39,794 nt of DNA from Bacteroidota bacterium (GTDB lineage Bacteria; Bacteroidota; Bacteroidia; Flavobacteriales; Weeksellaceae): contig JAFDZI010000028.1 in assembly GCA_018266955.1 (NCBI GenBank), forward strand, positions 1-39,794. Direction: 5' to 3'. Shown piece after piece: positions 19,074 through 27,619 of the stretch. The notes below the pieces were generated by a model. The model was not told where the DNA came from, ran no database searches, and worked only from the letters and a program-made list of their open reading frames with translations. The position numbers were made by a program, and so were the translations under genes. How positions within the stretch are numbered: position 1 is the stretch's first letter; every line of letters starts with the position of its first letter.

Positions 19074-20280
19074 TGTTTGCTTTATGGTTTGTCATTGCGA
19101 TTTCATATACTTTTTGGTAATAATTAAGGGTTTCATTCATCATTTTCTCTTCTGAGAATTGCTCTTCTATGGTTGTTCTGGCTTCTTCTCCTAAAGACTT
19201 CGCCCATGTTTTGTCACCTAATAAAGCGATAGCTTGTATGGAAAAATCATCTTCCGTTTGGGCAACACATCCATTTTCCTTATGCTTAACAATCTCTGTA
19301 AACGCAGGGATTGCCGACACAATAACGGTAGATTGCAAAGCCATAGCTTCAAGCAAAGATAAACTAAAATTTTCTCCTTTGGATGGAAATAACACCAATT
19401 CGGCTTTGGACAACAACTCCCTGATTTCACTCTTCCCTTGCTGCCCATAAAAAACCACTGACTGATGCATTTCTTTAGGTAAAAAATCGGATAATTTATC
19501 CTCATAACCATGGGAATTTCCGATACAATGTAAGGTGGCATCACCAGAAACTCGTTTTACTTTGGCAAAAGTGCGAAATGCGGTTTCTATTCCTTTTTCT
19601 TTGGATAAATTCCCAAAATAAAAAATAGAATTTGTGATTTTTAGGGGATTGATAGATTTAAAATAATCAATATCAATTCCGTTATAAATCAATTGAGGCG
19701 TTTGTATTTTAAAATACTGTTGATTCACTTTTCTGGAAAATTCGGAAATAACAATGTTGTTTATTGATGTTTCAAAGGCCAGTCGTTCACAATATTTTTT
19801 CCCTTCAGCTACATTTTTATAGCCAAATTCTTTTTCCAAAACTGTCCACGAACCATGACAACGAACTACATAAGGAAAACCTGCATCAACCAAAGCTAGG
19901 GAAAGCCCTTCCCAATCGTGGGTTTCTGCTATATCCGGTGTAAAATTATTTTGCTGACAATAGAGTTGCAAAACTTGGGTAATGTATTTTTTTTCTTGAA
20001 GATACAATTGCAGATGTTGCGATTGAAACATCGAAAATTTTCCGGTAAGCGAACGAAGGAGTTCTTTAAATTTATTATTCTTAAAATAGTCCTGAACAAA
20101 ATGGATTTTTACGCCCTCATCTACAAAGGAAACGGCTCTTTTTGCTGTTCCGAAAACGGTAACTTCAAAACCTTTCTGGTGTAATTTTTGTGCTAAATTT
20201 TTATAAAAAATTCCCGTTCCACCTGAAGAAGAAACCTTGGGGTGATGGTATTCTTTGGTGAGCAGAAGTATTTTTTTCAT
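19066..20280 (-). CDS. Glycosyltransferase family 4
   Basis: A 404-residue GT-B fold glycosyltransferase. The glycine-rich N-terminal start of the acceptor domain is KVSSSGGTGIFYKNLAQKLHQKGFEVTVFG. The donor domain has IFYFGNLSKEKGIETAFRTF and the GT4 Glu-rich motif in FPSKGENFSLSLLEAMALQS, in which the E-x7-E glutamates bind the nucleotide sugar. No signal peptide or membrane span, so it acts on the cytoplasmic side. It is three bases downstream of the next glycosyltransferase gene in the operon. The sugar donor is unknown. Confidence 0.92.
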   Translation of the reverse strand: MKKILLLTKEYHHPKVSSSGGTGIFYKNLAQKLHQKGFEVTVFGTAKRAVSFVDEGVKIHFVQDYFKNNKFKELLRSLTGKFSMFQSQHLQLYLQEKKYITQVLQLYCQQNNFTPDIAETHDWEGLSLALVDAGFPYVVRCHGSWTVLEKEFGYKNVAEGKKYCERLAFETSINNIVISEFSRKVNQQYFKIQTPQLIYNGIDIDYFKSINPLKITNSIFYFGNLSKEKGIETAFRTFAKVKRVSGDATLHCIGNSHGYEDKLSDFLPKEMHQSVVFYGQQGKSEIRELLSKAELVLFPSKGENFSLSLLEAMALQSTVIVSAIPAFTEIVKHKENGCVAQTEDDFSIQAIALLGDKTWAKSLGEEARTTIEEQFSEEKMMNETLNYYQKVYEIAMTNHKANNE

Positions 20281-20283
20281 TGG

Positions 20284-21264
20284 TTAATCTTTTAATTCAA
20301 ACACCCGATCTACCCAAGATTCAAGTGTATATTTTTCATAAATTTCATCTGGGATTTTAACATAAGGACTGTTAAAAAAATCCGAGGTTAAGTTAGAAAA
20401 ATCGTCATTGATAACCAAAATATTTTGAGGATTATAAAAATCATACTCTTTAATGGTAGGATTGTTGGTCACTATTTTTTTCTCTAAAGCCATGGCTTCG
20501 AAAATCCTAAAACTCAGTCCAGTTTGTCCTTTACGCATCAGGTCGAGTATGGTTTTGGTTCTTCGGTAATACCCATGGATAATTCCGGATTCTATGGCTT
20601 TTCTACGAAAAAGTACAGAGACAAATTTATTATGAGGAGTAAGAAAATACTTTAGTTGTGGCTTCCAAGTTCTTTTTCCCACCACTACAATTTGAAATTT
20701 CTTTTTCATCTCATTCAGCTTTTCGGCCAATGGATAAATGATTGAATTACGGTTTCTATCATAAGAAGTAACATAAAAGAGATCCAAATCTGTGTTATGC
20801 TTATTACATTCGGGCAAGCCCATATAATTGTAATTACAAAGTTTTTCGAAGTGAAATTTCTTTACATCTTGGTCATCAAAGGAAAATACTTTATCGAAAA
20901 AATGCAATTTATCTTCTACAGGATATCGCTTTAGATTATCATAAAGAAAAGTAATGAGTCTATGGGTATATTTACGAACAATAGCCAAAGTTTCATGGGT
21001 AAAAACATCGGGATTAAGAACAAGAATTTGATCTTGATGCCCTATTTTTTTTAGAGAATCAATAACATATTGCTGTCTTTTTTCGTGCTTCAAGTTTTTT
21101 TGCATGAAAAACTTACTGACCGCATTTACAGCTTTTTCACCAAAATCTGCATGAGATACTTCACCTATTTTTATATGATGAGAAATTACTCCTTTCTTTT
21201 CCAAGGCCTTTACAATGTAATGGTCGTAATCCCAATAATCAAAACTTATCACACATATCTTCAT
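20284..21264 (-). CDS. Probable GT-B glycosyltransferase of the CgeB-like kind
   Basis: A 326-residue cytoplasmic protein. It starts with a Rossmann-type strand (MKICVISFDYWDYDHYIVKAL). The C-terminal part has GLSFRIFEAMALEKKIVTNN and then YDFYNPQNILVI, which resembles the donor-binding end of CgeB/GT1-type glycosyltransferases. A DLDLFYVTSYDRNR segment in the centre is typical of the start of the second domain. It directly abuts the following GT2 gene (no bases between start and stop) and lies three bases from the next GT4 gene. The family assignment is moderate; the role in glycan assembly is inferred from its neighbours. Confidence 0.75.
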   Translation of the reverse strand: MKICVISFDYWDYDHYIVKALEKKGVISHHIKIGEVSHADFGEKAVNAVSKFFMQKNLKHEKRQQYVIDSLKKIGHQDQILVLNPDVFTHETLAIVRKYTHRLITFLYDNLKRYPVEDKLHFFDKVFSFDDQDVKKFHFEKLCNYNYMGLPECNKHNTDLDLFYVTSYDRNRNSIIYPLAEKLNEMKKKFQIVVVGKRTWKPQLKYFLTPHNKFVSVLFRRKAIESGIIHGYYRRTKTILDLMRKGQTGLSFRIFEAMALEKKIVTNNPTIKEYDFYNPQNILVINDDFSNLTSDFFNSPYVKIPDEIYEKYTLESWVDRVFELKD

Positions 21265-22014
21265 CTACACTTGTGTTTTTTTTAGGGATTGGTAGGTTTC
21301 GAAAACACTTAAACTTTGCAAATAGGAAAGTTGAAATCCTTCCTTACCATCCAAAATTCCCAATCGTAGAATGTAGGTTTTAAAAAATTTAAAAGCTGTC
21401 TTCATCCACTGTATCAATCGACTGTATTTTTTCCCTTTCAAGGCGAGTTCCTGACCTTTAAGTATTCCATAATGAATCATTTTTTGTTTGTATGATTCAT
21501 AATTGGTAACGGAAAAATGAAGGAGTTTATTTTTCAAAATACCAATTTCACCATTTACTTTGAGTGTTTCGTGCACTTTTTTTTCAGCTATGTATCTTGC
21601 TTTGGATTTCCTGAACAATCTAAAATTTTTATCGGTTTGAGTTCCCGAAAAATGAATGGGTTTTCCTGCAAAATAAAATTTTCTATAAAAAAAATAGGCA
21701 TCTTTTCGCTCCGTTTTTTGAAGTTCTGCTACAATTTCATGTTTCAGTTCTGGGGTAATTCTTTCATCACCATCCAAAAATAAGACCCAATCGTGTTTTG
21801 CAAAATCCAATGCTAAATTCCTTTGTTGGGTGAAATCTACAAATTTATTTTGAACGACCCTCACTTTGGAGAAAGTTTTGGCTATTTCTACAGTTTTATC
21901 AGTACTAAAAGAATCGACGACGATAATTTCATCACAAAAATCGAAACATTCCAAAACTTCACGAATGTTTTTTTCTTCGTTGTATGTTATAATTAATCCA
22001 CTTACTTTCTCCAA
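21265..22014 (-). CDS. Glycosyltransferase family 2, WaaE/KdtX-like
   Basis: A 249-residue GT-A protein. The start KVSGLIITYNEEKNIREVLE, the segment CDEIIVVDSFSTDKTVEIAK, and the DGD motif in WVLFLDGDERI are those of the WaaE/KdtX group that adds a sugar to the lipopolysaccharide core, although the group also includes other surface-glycan enzymes. The frame opens just past a stop codon and contains no upstream ATG. The likely start is the TTG at 22014, 12 bases after rocD. It is the first glycosyltransferase gene of the operon in transcription order. Confidence 0.87.
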   Translation of the reverse strand: MEKVSGLIITYNEEKNIREVLECFDFCDEIIVVDSFSTDKTVEIAKTFSKVRVVQNKFVDFTQQRNLALDFAKHDWVLFLDGDERITPELKHEIVAELQKTERKDAYFFYRKFYFAGKPIHFSGTQTDKNFRLFRKSKARYIAEKKVHETLKVNGEIGILKNKLLHFSVTNYESYKQKMIHYGILKGQELALKGKKYSRLIQWMKTAFKFFKTYILRLGILDGKEGFQLSYLQSLSVFETYQSLKKTQV

Positions 22015-22026
22015 AATTTAATGGTA

Positions 22027-23277
22027 TTATCTTTTAAACTCCAAGATTGTTTTCCTGATAATCGCCACACAGTCCATTAGTTGTTCTTCGGTCATCACCA
22101 ATGGTGGTGCAAAACGAATGATGTTGCCATGTGTTGGTTTAGCCAACAAACCGTTGTCACGAAGTTTCAGGCAAATATTCCAGGCGGTATCGCTTTCTGG
22201 GGTATCGTTAATTAAGATGGCGTTTAGTAAACCTTTTCCTCTTACTTTGGTTATCAGAGAAGTTTCTGCAATTAGTTTTTCGATTTCTGCTCTGAATATT
22301 TTTCCTAATCTTTCAGCATTGTCGGCTAATTTTTCATCGATAATCACATCCAAAGCCGCCATAGATACGGCACAAGCCAAAGGATTTCCTCCAAAAGTAG
22401 AACCGTGTTGTCCTGGCTTAATGACATTCATAATATTATTGTTCGCCAACACGGCAGAAACTGGATACATCCCACCAGACAATGCTTTCCCTAAAACCAA
22501 AATATCGGGTTGCACATTTTCATGATGACAGGCAATCATTTTTCCGGTTCTTGCAATTCCTGTTTGTACCTCATCAGCAATAAAAAGAACATTGTATTTT
22601 TTACACAATTCCGAAGCTCCTTTCAGATACCCTTCATCCGGAACATACACCCCGGCTTCCCCTTGGATAGGCTCTGCCAAGAATGCCGCGATATTCTGAG
22701 CGTCTGTTTTTAGTACTTCTTCCAAAGCTGCTAAATCATTATACGGAATTTTGATAAACCCTGGAGTAAAAGGGCCATAGTTTTGGTTAGCATCAGGATC
22801 ATTTGAGAATGAAACAATGGTGGTGGTTCGTCCGTGGAAATTGTTTTCGCAAACAATGATTTTTGCAGAATTTTCAGCGATTCCTTTAACTTCATAACTC
22901 CATTTTCTGGCGAGTTTTACAGCCGTTTCAACGGCTTCTGCACCCGAGTTCATGGGCAATACTTTATCAAAACCCAATAATTTTGTGATTTTTTCTTCAA
23001 ACTGACCCAGTTTATTATTATAAAAAGCTCGGGATGTTAAGCTCAAAACCTGCGATTGATCGATCATTGCCTGAACAATCTTTGGATGAGAATGCCCCTG
23101 ATTAACCGCTGAATAGGCAGAAAGAAAATCATAATATTTTTTCCCTTCTACATCCCAAACGAAAATCCCTTCACCTTTCTCCAAAACCACGGGAAGTGGA
23201 TGGTAGTTGTGTGCACCGTGTTCGTTTTCTAAATCGATATAATATTGTGAGGATTTATTCCCTTCAATTGATGACAT
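22027..23277 (-). CDS. rocD: Ornithine--oxo-acid aminotransferase
   Basis: A 416-residue class III PLP aminotransferase that converts ornithine and 2-oxoglutarate to glutamate semialdehyde and glutamate. The N-terminal block [17 protein letters not shown] and [26 protein letters not shown] is highly characteristic of ornithine aminotransferase. The cofactor-binding segments are [18 protein letters not shown] and [15 protein letters not shown], with the PLP lysine in [14 protein letters not shown]. Length is normal. A TAAATTTG -7 box lies about 17 bases upstream. Only 12 bases separate it from the polysaccharide operon downstream, so read-through is likely although the function is unrelated. 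Cytoplasmic. Confidence 0.96.
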   Translation of the reverse strand: MSSIEGNKSSQYYIDLENEHGAHNYHPLPVVLEKGEGIFVWDVEGKKYYDFLSAYSAVNQGHSHPKIVQAMIDQSQVLSLTSRAFYNNKLGQFEEKITKLLGFDKVLPMNSGAEAVETAVKLARKWSYEVKGIAENSAKIIVCENNFHGRTTTIVSFSNDPDANQNYGPFTPGFIKIPYNDLAALEEVLKTDAQNIAAFLAEPIQGEAGVYVPDEGYLKGASELCKKYNVLFIADEVQTGIARTGKMIACHHENVQPDILVLGKALSGGMYPVSAVLANNNIMNVIKPGQHGSTFGGNPLACAVSMAALDVIIDEKLADNAERLGKIFRAEIEKLIAETSLITKVRGKGLLNAILINDTPESDTAWNICLKLRDNGLLAKPTHGNIIRFAPPLVMTEEQLMDCVAIIRKTILEFKR

Positions 23278-23338
23278 ATATTTTAGTTTTTTACAAATTT
23301 ACGGATATTTTAGGAAATTAGAAGCGACAATAAAAAAA

Positions 23339-23357
23339 ACCGTTCAAAGTGAACGGT
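23339..23357 (-). terminator. Terminator of accC
   Basis: A perfect inverted repeat ACCGTTCA / TGAACGGT with loop AAG. On the minus strand it is followed by eight T. It lies nine bases past the accC stop and separates accBC from rocD. Confidence 0.88.
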
Positions 23358-23365
23358 CTTTATTA

Positions 23366-24721
23366 TTAATGGTTTTCGTATTTTCTATCCATTACAAAAT
23401 CTTCCATAAATTTTGTCGTATAATTTCCATCCAAATAATCCGGATGCTCCATTAACTGTCTATGGAAAGGTATGGTTGTTTTAACACCTTCAATATAAAA
23501 CTCTTCCAAAGCTCTTCTCATTTTAAGGATGGCTTCTTCACGAGTTTGTGCAGTGGTAATCAATTTAGCAATCATAGAGTCATAATTAGACGGAATGGTA
23601 TAGCCAGAATACACATGGGTATCTACTCTCACTCCATGGCCTCCAGGAATATTAAGGTTGGTTATTTTCCCAGGGCTTGGTCTAAAGTCTGCATACGGGT
23701 CTTCAGCATTAATCCTACATTCAATTGAGTGTAATTTTGGGAAATAATTTTTTCCGGAAATAGGGTGTCCTGCGGCCAGTAAGATTTGCTCACGAATTAA
23801 GTCATAGTCAACCACTTGCTCAGTAATAGGATGCTCTACTTGGATTCTGGTATTCATTTCCATAAAGTAGAAATTTCGGTGTTTATCAACCAAAAATTCG
23901 ATGGTTCCTACACCTTCATACCCGATGTATTCAGCAGCTTTCACCGCAGCTTCTCCCATTTTTTCTCTCAATTCTTCCGTCATGAAAGGAGAAGGCGTTT
24001 CTTCAGTCAATTTCTGATTTCTTCTTTGCACTGAGCAATCTCTTTCGGAAAGGTGACATGCTTTACCAAACTGATCTCCAGCCACTTGAATTTCAATATG
24101 TCTTGGTTCTTCAATCAGTTTTTCCATATACATTCCTCCATTACCAAATGCGGCAACAGCTTCTTGTATTGCAGATTCCCAATGATCTTTCAAATCTTCA
24201 GCTTTCCAAACGGCACGCATTCCTTTTCCACCACCACCTGCAGTAGCTTTAATCATCACTGGATAACCTATTTCTTCTGCAATTTTCGCTGCATTTTCAT
24301 AAGAATCCAATAACCCATCGGAACCAGGCACACAAGGGACTCCAGCTTCTTTCATGGTTGCTTTCGCATTGGCTTTATCCCCCATTCTTTCGATTTGTTC
24401 GGGCGTTGCACCAATAAATTTAATTCCGTTTTTTTGACAAATTCTAGAGAAATTTGAATTTTCCGATAAGAAACCATATCCTGGGTGAATGGCATCGGCA
24501 TTGGTAATTTCTGCTGCTGAAATAATGTTAGGAATTTTAAGATAAGAATCCTTACTCATTGCAGGTCCAATACACACTGCTTCATCCGCAAATCGAACAT
24601 GTAAAGAATCCTTATCAGCAGTAGAATATACCGCCACGGTTTTTATTCCCATCTCCTTACAAGTACGAAGGATTCGCATGGCAATTTCGCCTCGATTGGC
24701 GATTAATATTTTTTTGAACAT
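23366..24721 (-). CDS. accC: Acetyl-CoA carboxylase, biotin carboxylase subunit
   Basis: A 451-residue ATP-grasp enzyme that carboxylates the biotin on AccB using bicarbonate and ATP. The N-terminus is [21 protein letters not shown]. The ATP-binding glycine loop is in [16 protein letters not shown], and the active-site segment is [17 protein letters not shown]. The [12 protein letters not shown] block is also typical. Length fits the stand-alone subunit, without fusion to the biotin carrier. It follows accB after a 95-base AT-rich gap on the same strand. Cytoplasmic, part of the complex with AccB, AccA and AccD. Confidence 0.97.
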   Translation of the reverse strand: MFKKILIANRGEIAMRILRTCKEMGIKTVAVYSTADKDSLHVRFADEAVCIGPAMSKDSYLKIPNIISAAEITNADAIHPGYGFLSENSNFSRICQKNGIKFIGATPEQIERMGDKANAKATMKEAGVPCVPGSDGLLDSYENAAKIAEEIGYPVMIKATAGGGGKGMRAVWKAEDLKDHWESAIQEAVAAFGNGGMYMEKLIEEPRHIEIQVAGDQFGKACHLSERDCSVQRRNQKLTEETPSPFMTEELREKMGEAAVKAAEYIGYEGVGTIEFLVDKHRNFYFMEMNTRIQVEHPITEQVVDYDLIREQILLAAGHPISGKNYFPKLHSIECRINAEDPYADFRPSPGKITNLNIPGGHGVRVDTHVYSGYTIPSNYDSMIAKLITTAQTREEAILKMRRALEEFYIEGVKTTIPFHRQLMEHPDYLDGNYTTKFMEDFVMDRKYENH

Positions 24722-24725
24722 CTTG

Positions 24726-24812
24726 TTGGTAATTTTAAATTTTAAATTTTGAATTTTAAATTATTTTTAAATGATGTACATTTCATCTAAAATTTATAAT
24801 TTATCATTTAAA
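24726..24812. repeat. AT-rich repetitive spacer between accB and accC
   Basis: The 95-base spacer is almost pure A and T. It is built from overlapping copies of TTTTAAAT-type units on the left and a loosely complementary AT-rich half on the right. It has no open frame of note and could form weak hairpins. It may be only drifted sequence. Confidence 0.5.
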
Positions 24813-24816
24813 ATTC

Positions 24817-25299
24817 CTATGATGGATCTACTAAGAATAATGGTTGGTCATACTCTACTGGAGTAGCATCATCCACTAAAATTTTGACGATTTTACCAGA
24901 AACTTCGGATTCTATTTGGTTAAATAATTTCATTGCTTCAATTACGCAAACTACTTTACCTGTAGAAACTTCGTCGCCTACATTCACAAATGCATCTTTA
25001 TCTGGAGACGGCTTTCTGTAGAAAGTACCTATCATTGGAGACTTGATGGTAACATATTTACTATCGTCTGATGTAGATTCAGTTGCAGGAGCCGAAGGTG
25101 CAGCCGGGCTTGCACTTGCAACAGGAGCTGCAACTTGTGGAGCCGCAGGGTACATTGCAGGTTGTGCTACATAACTTACTTCATTCCCTCCAAGTGGAGT
25201 TTTGATAGTAATTTCGAAATCTTTGGTTTTGTATTTTACTTCAGATACTTCCGCTTTAGATACAAATTTAATAAGGTTTTGGATGTCTTTAATGTCCAT
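24817..25299 (-). CDS. accB: Acetyl-CoA carboxylase biotin carboxyl carrier protein
   Basis: A 160-residue biotin carrier. The N-terminal segment (residues 1-35, [20 protein letters not shown]) is followed by an Ala/Pro-rich flexible linker at about 45-75. The biotinyl domain comes next, with the biotinylation motif [12 protein letters not shown]; the modified lysine is Lys124. The C-terminus ends in [11 protein letters not shown], as expected for the subunit of the bacterial type. It is the first gene of an accB-accC operon with a good promoter just upstream. Biotin is attached by BirA, not encoded here. Cytoplasmic. Confidence 0.97.
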   Translation of the reverse strand: MDIKDIQNLIKFVSKAEVSEVKYKTKDFEITIKTPLGGNEVSYVAQPAMYPAAPQVAAPVASASPAAPSAPATESTSDDSKYVTIKSPMIGTFYRKPSPDKDAFVNVGDEVSTGKVVCVIEAMKLFNQIESEVSGKIVKILVDDATPVEYDQPLFLVDPS

Positions 25300-25321
25300 A
25301 TAGTCGTTTTTTATTTATCGC

Positions 25322-25350
25322 CAAAGATACCAAATTTTCGCAAAAAACAA
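25322..25350 (-). promoter_or_regulatory. Bacteroidota-type promoter for accB-accC
   Basis: On the minus strand TTG, 18 bases, then TATCTTTG, 22 bases before the accB ATG. The -33 side abuts the rpmF terminator. An alternative TTG three bases further upstream would give a spacing of 21. Confidence 0.62.
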
Positions 25351-25354
25351 CAAA

Positions 25355-25387
25355 AAACCACTCAAAAATCTTAAATCTGAGTGGTTT
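25355..25387 (-). terminator. Terminator of rpmF
   Basis: Inverted repeat AAACCACTCA / TGAGTGGTTT with a 13-base loop. On the minus strand it is followed by a T run. It lies 30 bases past the rpmF stop. Confidence 0.8.
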
Positions 25388-25416
25388 TCGTATGTTTTAA
25401 AGGATTTTGCCCTTTT

Positions 25417-25617
25417 TTACTCTTCAGTACTTGCTACTTCTTTTTCTAATACAACTTTACCTCTGTAATAAAGTTTTCCTTCATGCCAATGTGCTCTGTG
25501 GAACAAGTGTAATTCTCCTGTTGTAGCATCTTTAGCTAATTGTGGTGCCACTGCCTTATAGTGGGTTCTTCTTTTGTCTCTTCTAGTAGATGACTGTCTT
25601 CTCTTTGGATGTGCCAT
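25417..25617 (-). CDS. rpmF: 50S ribosomal protein L32
   Basis: A 66-residue basic ribosomal protein. The start [20 protein letters not shown] is the family N-terminus, so the ATG at 25617 is used; the frame is open further upstream, to 25656, but that part has no family match. The four cysteines of zinc-binding L32 proteins are absent. In their region it reads [10 protein letters not shown], so this is the zinc-free form. It follows the DUF177 gene after 66 bases on the same strand, the conserved DUF177-rpmF pairing found across bacteria. Part of the large ribosomal subunit. Confidence 0.95.
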   Translation of the reverse strand: MAHPKRRQSSTRRDKRRTHYKAVAPQLAKDATTGELHLFHRAHWHEGKLYYRGKVVLEKEVASTEE

Positions 25618-25683
25618 TGCTAATAATTTTAATTGATGAGCGATGAGATTCATCATCTCATCATATTTTTAAACTATTTAATT

Positions 25684-26202
25684 TTAATTTTTTAACTTTT
25701 TCAGTGCGTCCCATCTTGGATCGCTTTCTTCTTCTTTCTCTTCTTCAATTTCCTGGGGGCTAAACTTTTCCAATATTGCTAAATCTTCTTCGCTTAAATT
25801 AGGAGAAATTTTCTTCATGGGAATTGAAAGAACAACATTTTCAAATACAATCTGCGAAATATTGAATGAATGATCGTGCTGAGGAATGGTAATTACCTCT
25901 TCGTTACTATCATCATACTCTTCGCCAAATTTTACCAAAAATTTAGTTTCATGCTGTATAGGATACTCAAAAATCTCATTTGAGATATCACAAACTAAAT
26001 CTACCGTCCCTTTGGTTTCTACCCAAAATTCAAGAAAAGTAGAATGCTTATCCAACAATACATTCGCTATAATCTTCGGATTCGAAAATTCCTGTTCTAT
26101 TTCAAAAAGCTCAAAGAACGAAGTTCCTATCTCGAATTGAAAGTTATGTTTTCCTTCTTTCAACCCAGAAAAGCTCACCTCATAGTTTCTTAATCTGTCC
26201 AT
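25684..26202 (-). CDS. DUF177 (YceD-like) protein
   Basis: About 172 residues from the ATG at 26202 (MDRLRNYEVSFSGLKEGKHNF). An ATG five codons upstream lies right at the -7 box of the promoter and cannot be in the message. The family partner of rpmF is implicated in 23S rRNA accumulation or ribosome assembly in other bacteria. The central FWVETKGTVDLVCDISNEIFEYPI is the conserved part, although only one cysteine remains of the paired cysteines often seen there. The C-terminal third is acidic (FSPQEIEEEKEEESD). Cotranscription with rpmF is likely. Confidence 0.87.
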   Translation of the reverse strand: MDRLRNYEVSFSGLKEGKHNFQFEIGTSFFELFEIEQEFSNPKIIANVLLDKHSTFLEFWVETKGTVDLVCDISNEIFEYPIQHETKFLVKFGEEYDDSNEEVITIPQHDHSFNISQIVFENVVLSIPMKKISPNLSEEDLAILEKFSPQEIEEEKEEESDPRWDALKKLKN

Positions 26203-26214
26203 AAAATGAGTGCG

Positions 26215-26245
26215 CAAAATTACGCTTTTTTTTTAATTTAACAAA
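26215..26245 (-). promoter_or_regulatory. Bacteroidota-type promoter for DUF177-rpmF
   Basis: On the minus strand TTTG, 19 bases (including a long A tract), then TAATTTTG. This is a textbook match. It decides the start of the downstream gene at 26202. Confidence 0.75.
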
Positions 26246-26313
26246 TGTTTTTCTTTTTTTTCTCAACAAACAATAAAGTAGGAAGTAACTCTAAAAAACC
26301 AGAGAGGTACCGA

Positions 26314-27402
26314 CTATTCATTTGAGGGCAATTCTTCATCTATTCCTGAATCTTGCTGACTTTTCTTCACTTGCAAGCGACCAGCCATAAGCTCTTGGTG
26401 TTCTTTTCTGTTTTTAAATATCTTCACCCCAGCAAATACAGCTTCTAGAAAACTTTGTTCATCCGCTACATTTTTGCCAGCAATATCGTATGCAACACCA
26501 TGATCTGGTGATGTTCTAATAAACGGTAATCCTGCGGTATAATTTACTCCTTCTTTATACGCTAATGTTTTGAAAGGTGCCAATCCTTGGTCATGATACA
26601 TCGCCAATACAGCATCGTAATTTTCGTATTTCTCAGGCTGAAAAAAACTATCTGCTGGAAACGGTCCAAATGCCATAACCCCTGAATCAAAAAGCTCTTT
26701 AATTGCCGGTTCGATGATGTCTATCTCTTCTTTACCAATCACACCTCCATCGCCTGCATGAGGGTTCAACCCTAAAATGGCAATTTTAGGTTTTTGAATA
26801 CAAAAATCCTCTATCAAACATTGATTCAATGTTTTTACTTGTTTTTTTATTTTCTCTTTGGTAATATTCTCCGCTACAGAAGCAATAGGAATGTGATGGG
26901 TAGATACCGCCACCTTCAAACCATCGGTAACCAAAAACATCAACCCTTTTTTCCCAAATTTTTCTTCCAAATACCCTGTATGTCCTGCATGCTTAAAGCC
27001 ATGCTTCATCATTTCATCTTTATTAATGGGAGCGGTCACCAATACATCAATTTCCCCATTCATCAACGCTTGGGTAGCGGCCTCCAGCGAATCTATCGCC
27101 ATACGCGTGGACTCTTCCGTAGGTTTTCCTAACTCTACATTTACATTGTCTTTCCAAAGATTAACCATATTGAGTTTGCCATGCTGCGCTTGATGGGCAT
27201 CCACGATGTAGTTAAAATTAAGATTGAGTTTAAAAATATTTTTCTGATAGGTAAACAACTTTCCCGAAGCAAAAATGATGGGCGTAAAAAAATCGGTTAT
27301 CTCTTTATCCTGCAATGCTTTCATAATGATTTCGGGGCCAATTCCATTGAAATCACCTACCGAAATTCCTACTTTCACTTTTTGGTTTCTGTGTTCACTC
27401 AT
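26314..27402 (-). CDS. pdxA: 4-hydroxythreonine-4-phosphate dehydrogenase
   Basis: A 362-residue enzyme of the DXP-dependent vitamin B6 pathway. It oxidises 4-phosphohydroxythreonine, whose product condenses with DXP under PdxJ. Landmarks are VGISVGDFNGIGPEII at the N-terminus, VTAPINKDEMMKHGFKHAGHTGYLEE, GLNPHAGDGGVIGKEE and MYHDQGLAPFKTL. These contain the metal-binding histidines, and RTSPDHGVAYDIAGK follows near the end. Length is slightly above average, with a polar C-terminal tail (KKSQQDSGIDEELPSNE). A TACATTTG -7 box lies 34 bases upstream with no clear -33 element. Single gene, cytoplasmic. Confidence 0.96.
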   Translation of the reverse strand: MSEHRNQKVKVGISVGDFNGIGPEIIMKALQDKEITDFFTPIIFASGKLFTYQKNIFKLNLNFNYIVDAHQAQHGKLNMVNLWKDNVNVELGKPTEESTRMAIDSLEAATQALMNGEIDVLVTAPINKDEMMKHGFKHAGHTGYLEEKFGKKGLMFLVTDGLKVAVSTHHIPIASVAENITKEKIKKQVKTLNQCLIEDFCIQKPKIAILGLNPHAGDGGVIGKEEIDIIEPAIKELFDSGVMAFGPFPADSFFQPEKYENYDAVLAMYHDQGLAPFKTLAYKEGVNYTAGLPFIRTSPDHGVAYDIAGKNVADEQSFLEAVFAGVKIFKNRKEHQELMAGRLQVKKSQQDSGIDEELPSNE

Positions 27403-27558
27403 CGTACTTCTAAACTTTTACCTAATTAAAATCTTACAAATGTAGCATTTTAAATTCGAATATTATTTTTTGATTTTAAAATAAATTATAGCATTTCTGT
27501 TTTCCAATACGACAACTTTCACACTCGTATTTAGTCATTAAAATTTTAATTTAAAAAA

Positions 27559-27583
27559 CCACCTCTCTTAAAAAGAAAGGTGG
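27559..27583 (-). terminator. Terminator of icmF
   Basis: Inverted repeat CCACCTCTCTT / AAGAAAGGTGG with one wobble pair. On the minus strand it runs into TTTTTT. It lies 36 bases past the icmF stop. Confidence 0.82.
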
Positions 27584-27619
27584 CATGACTTTAGAAATCT
27601 TTTATTTAGCTAAAACAGA

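Noticed and set aside
24726..24812. A riboswitch or attenuator between accB and accC
   Set aside because: The spacer is nearly all A and T with no stable stem and no conserved G/C positions. It looks like drifted repeats.
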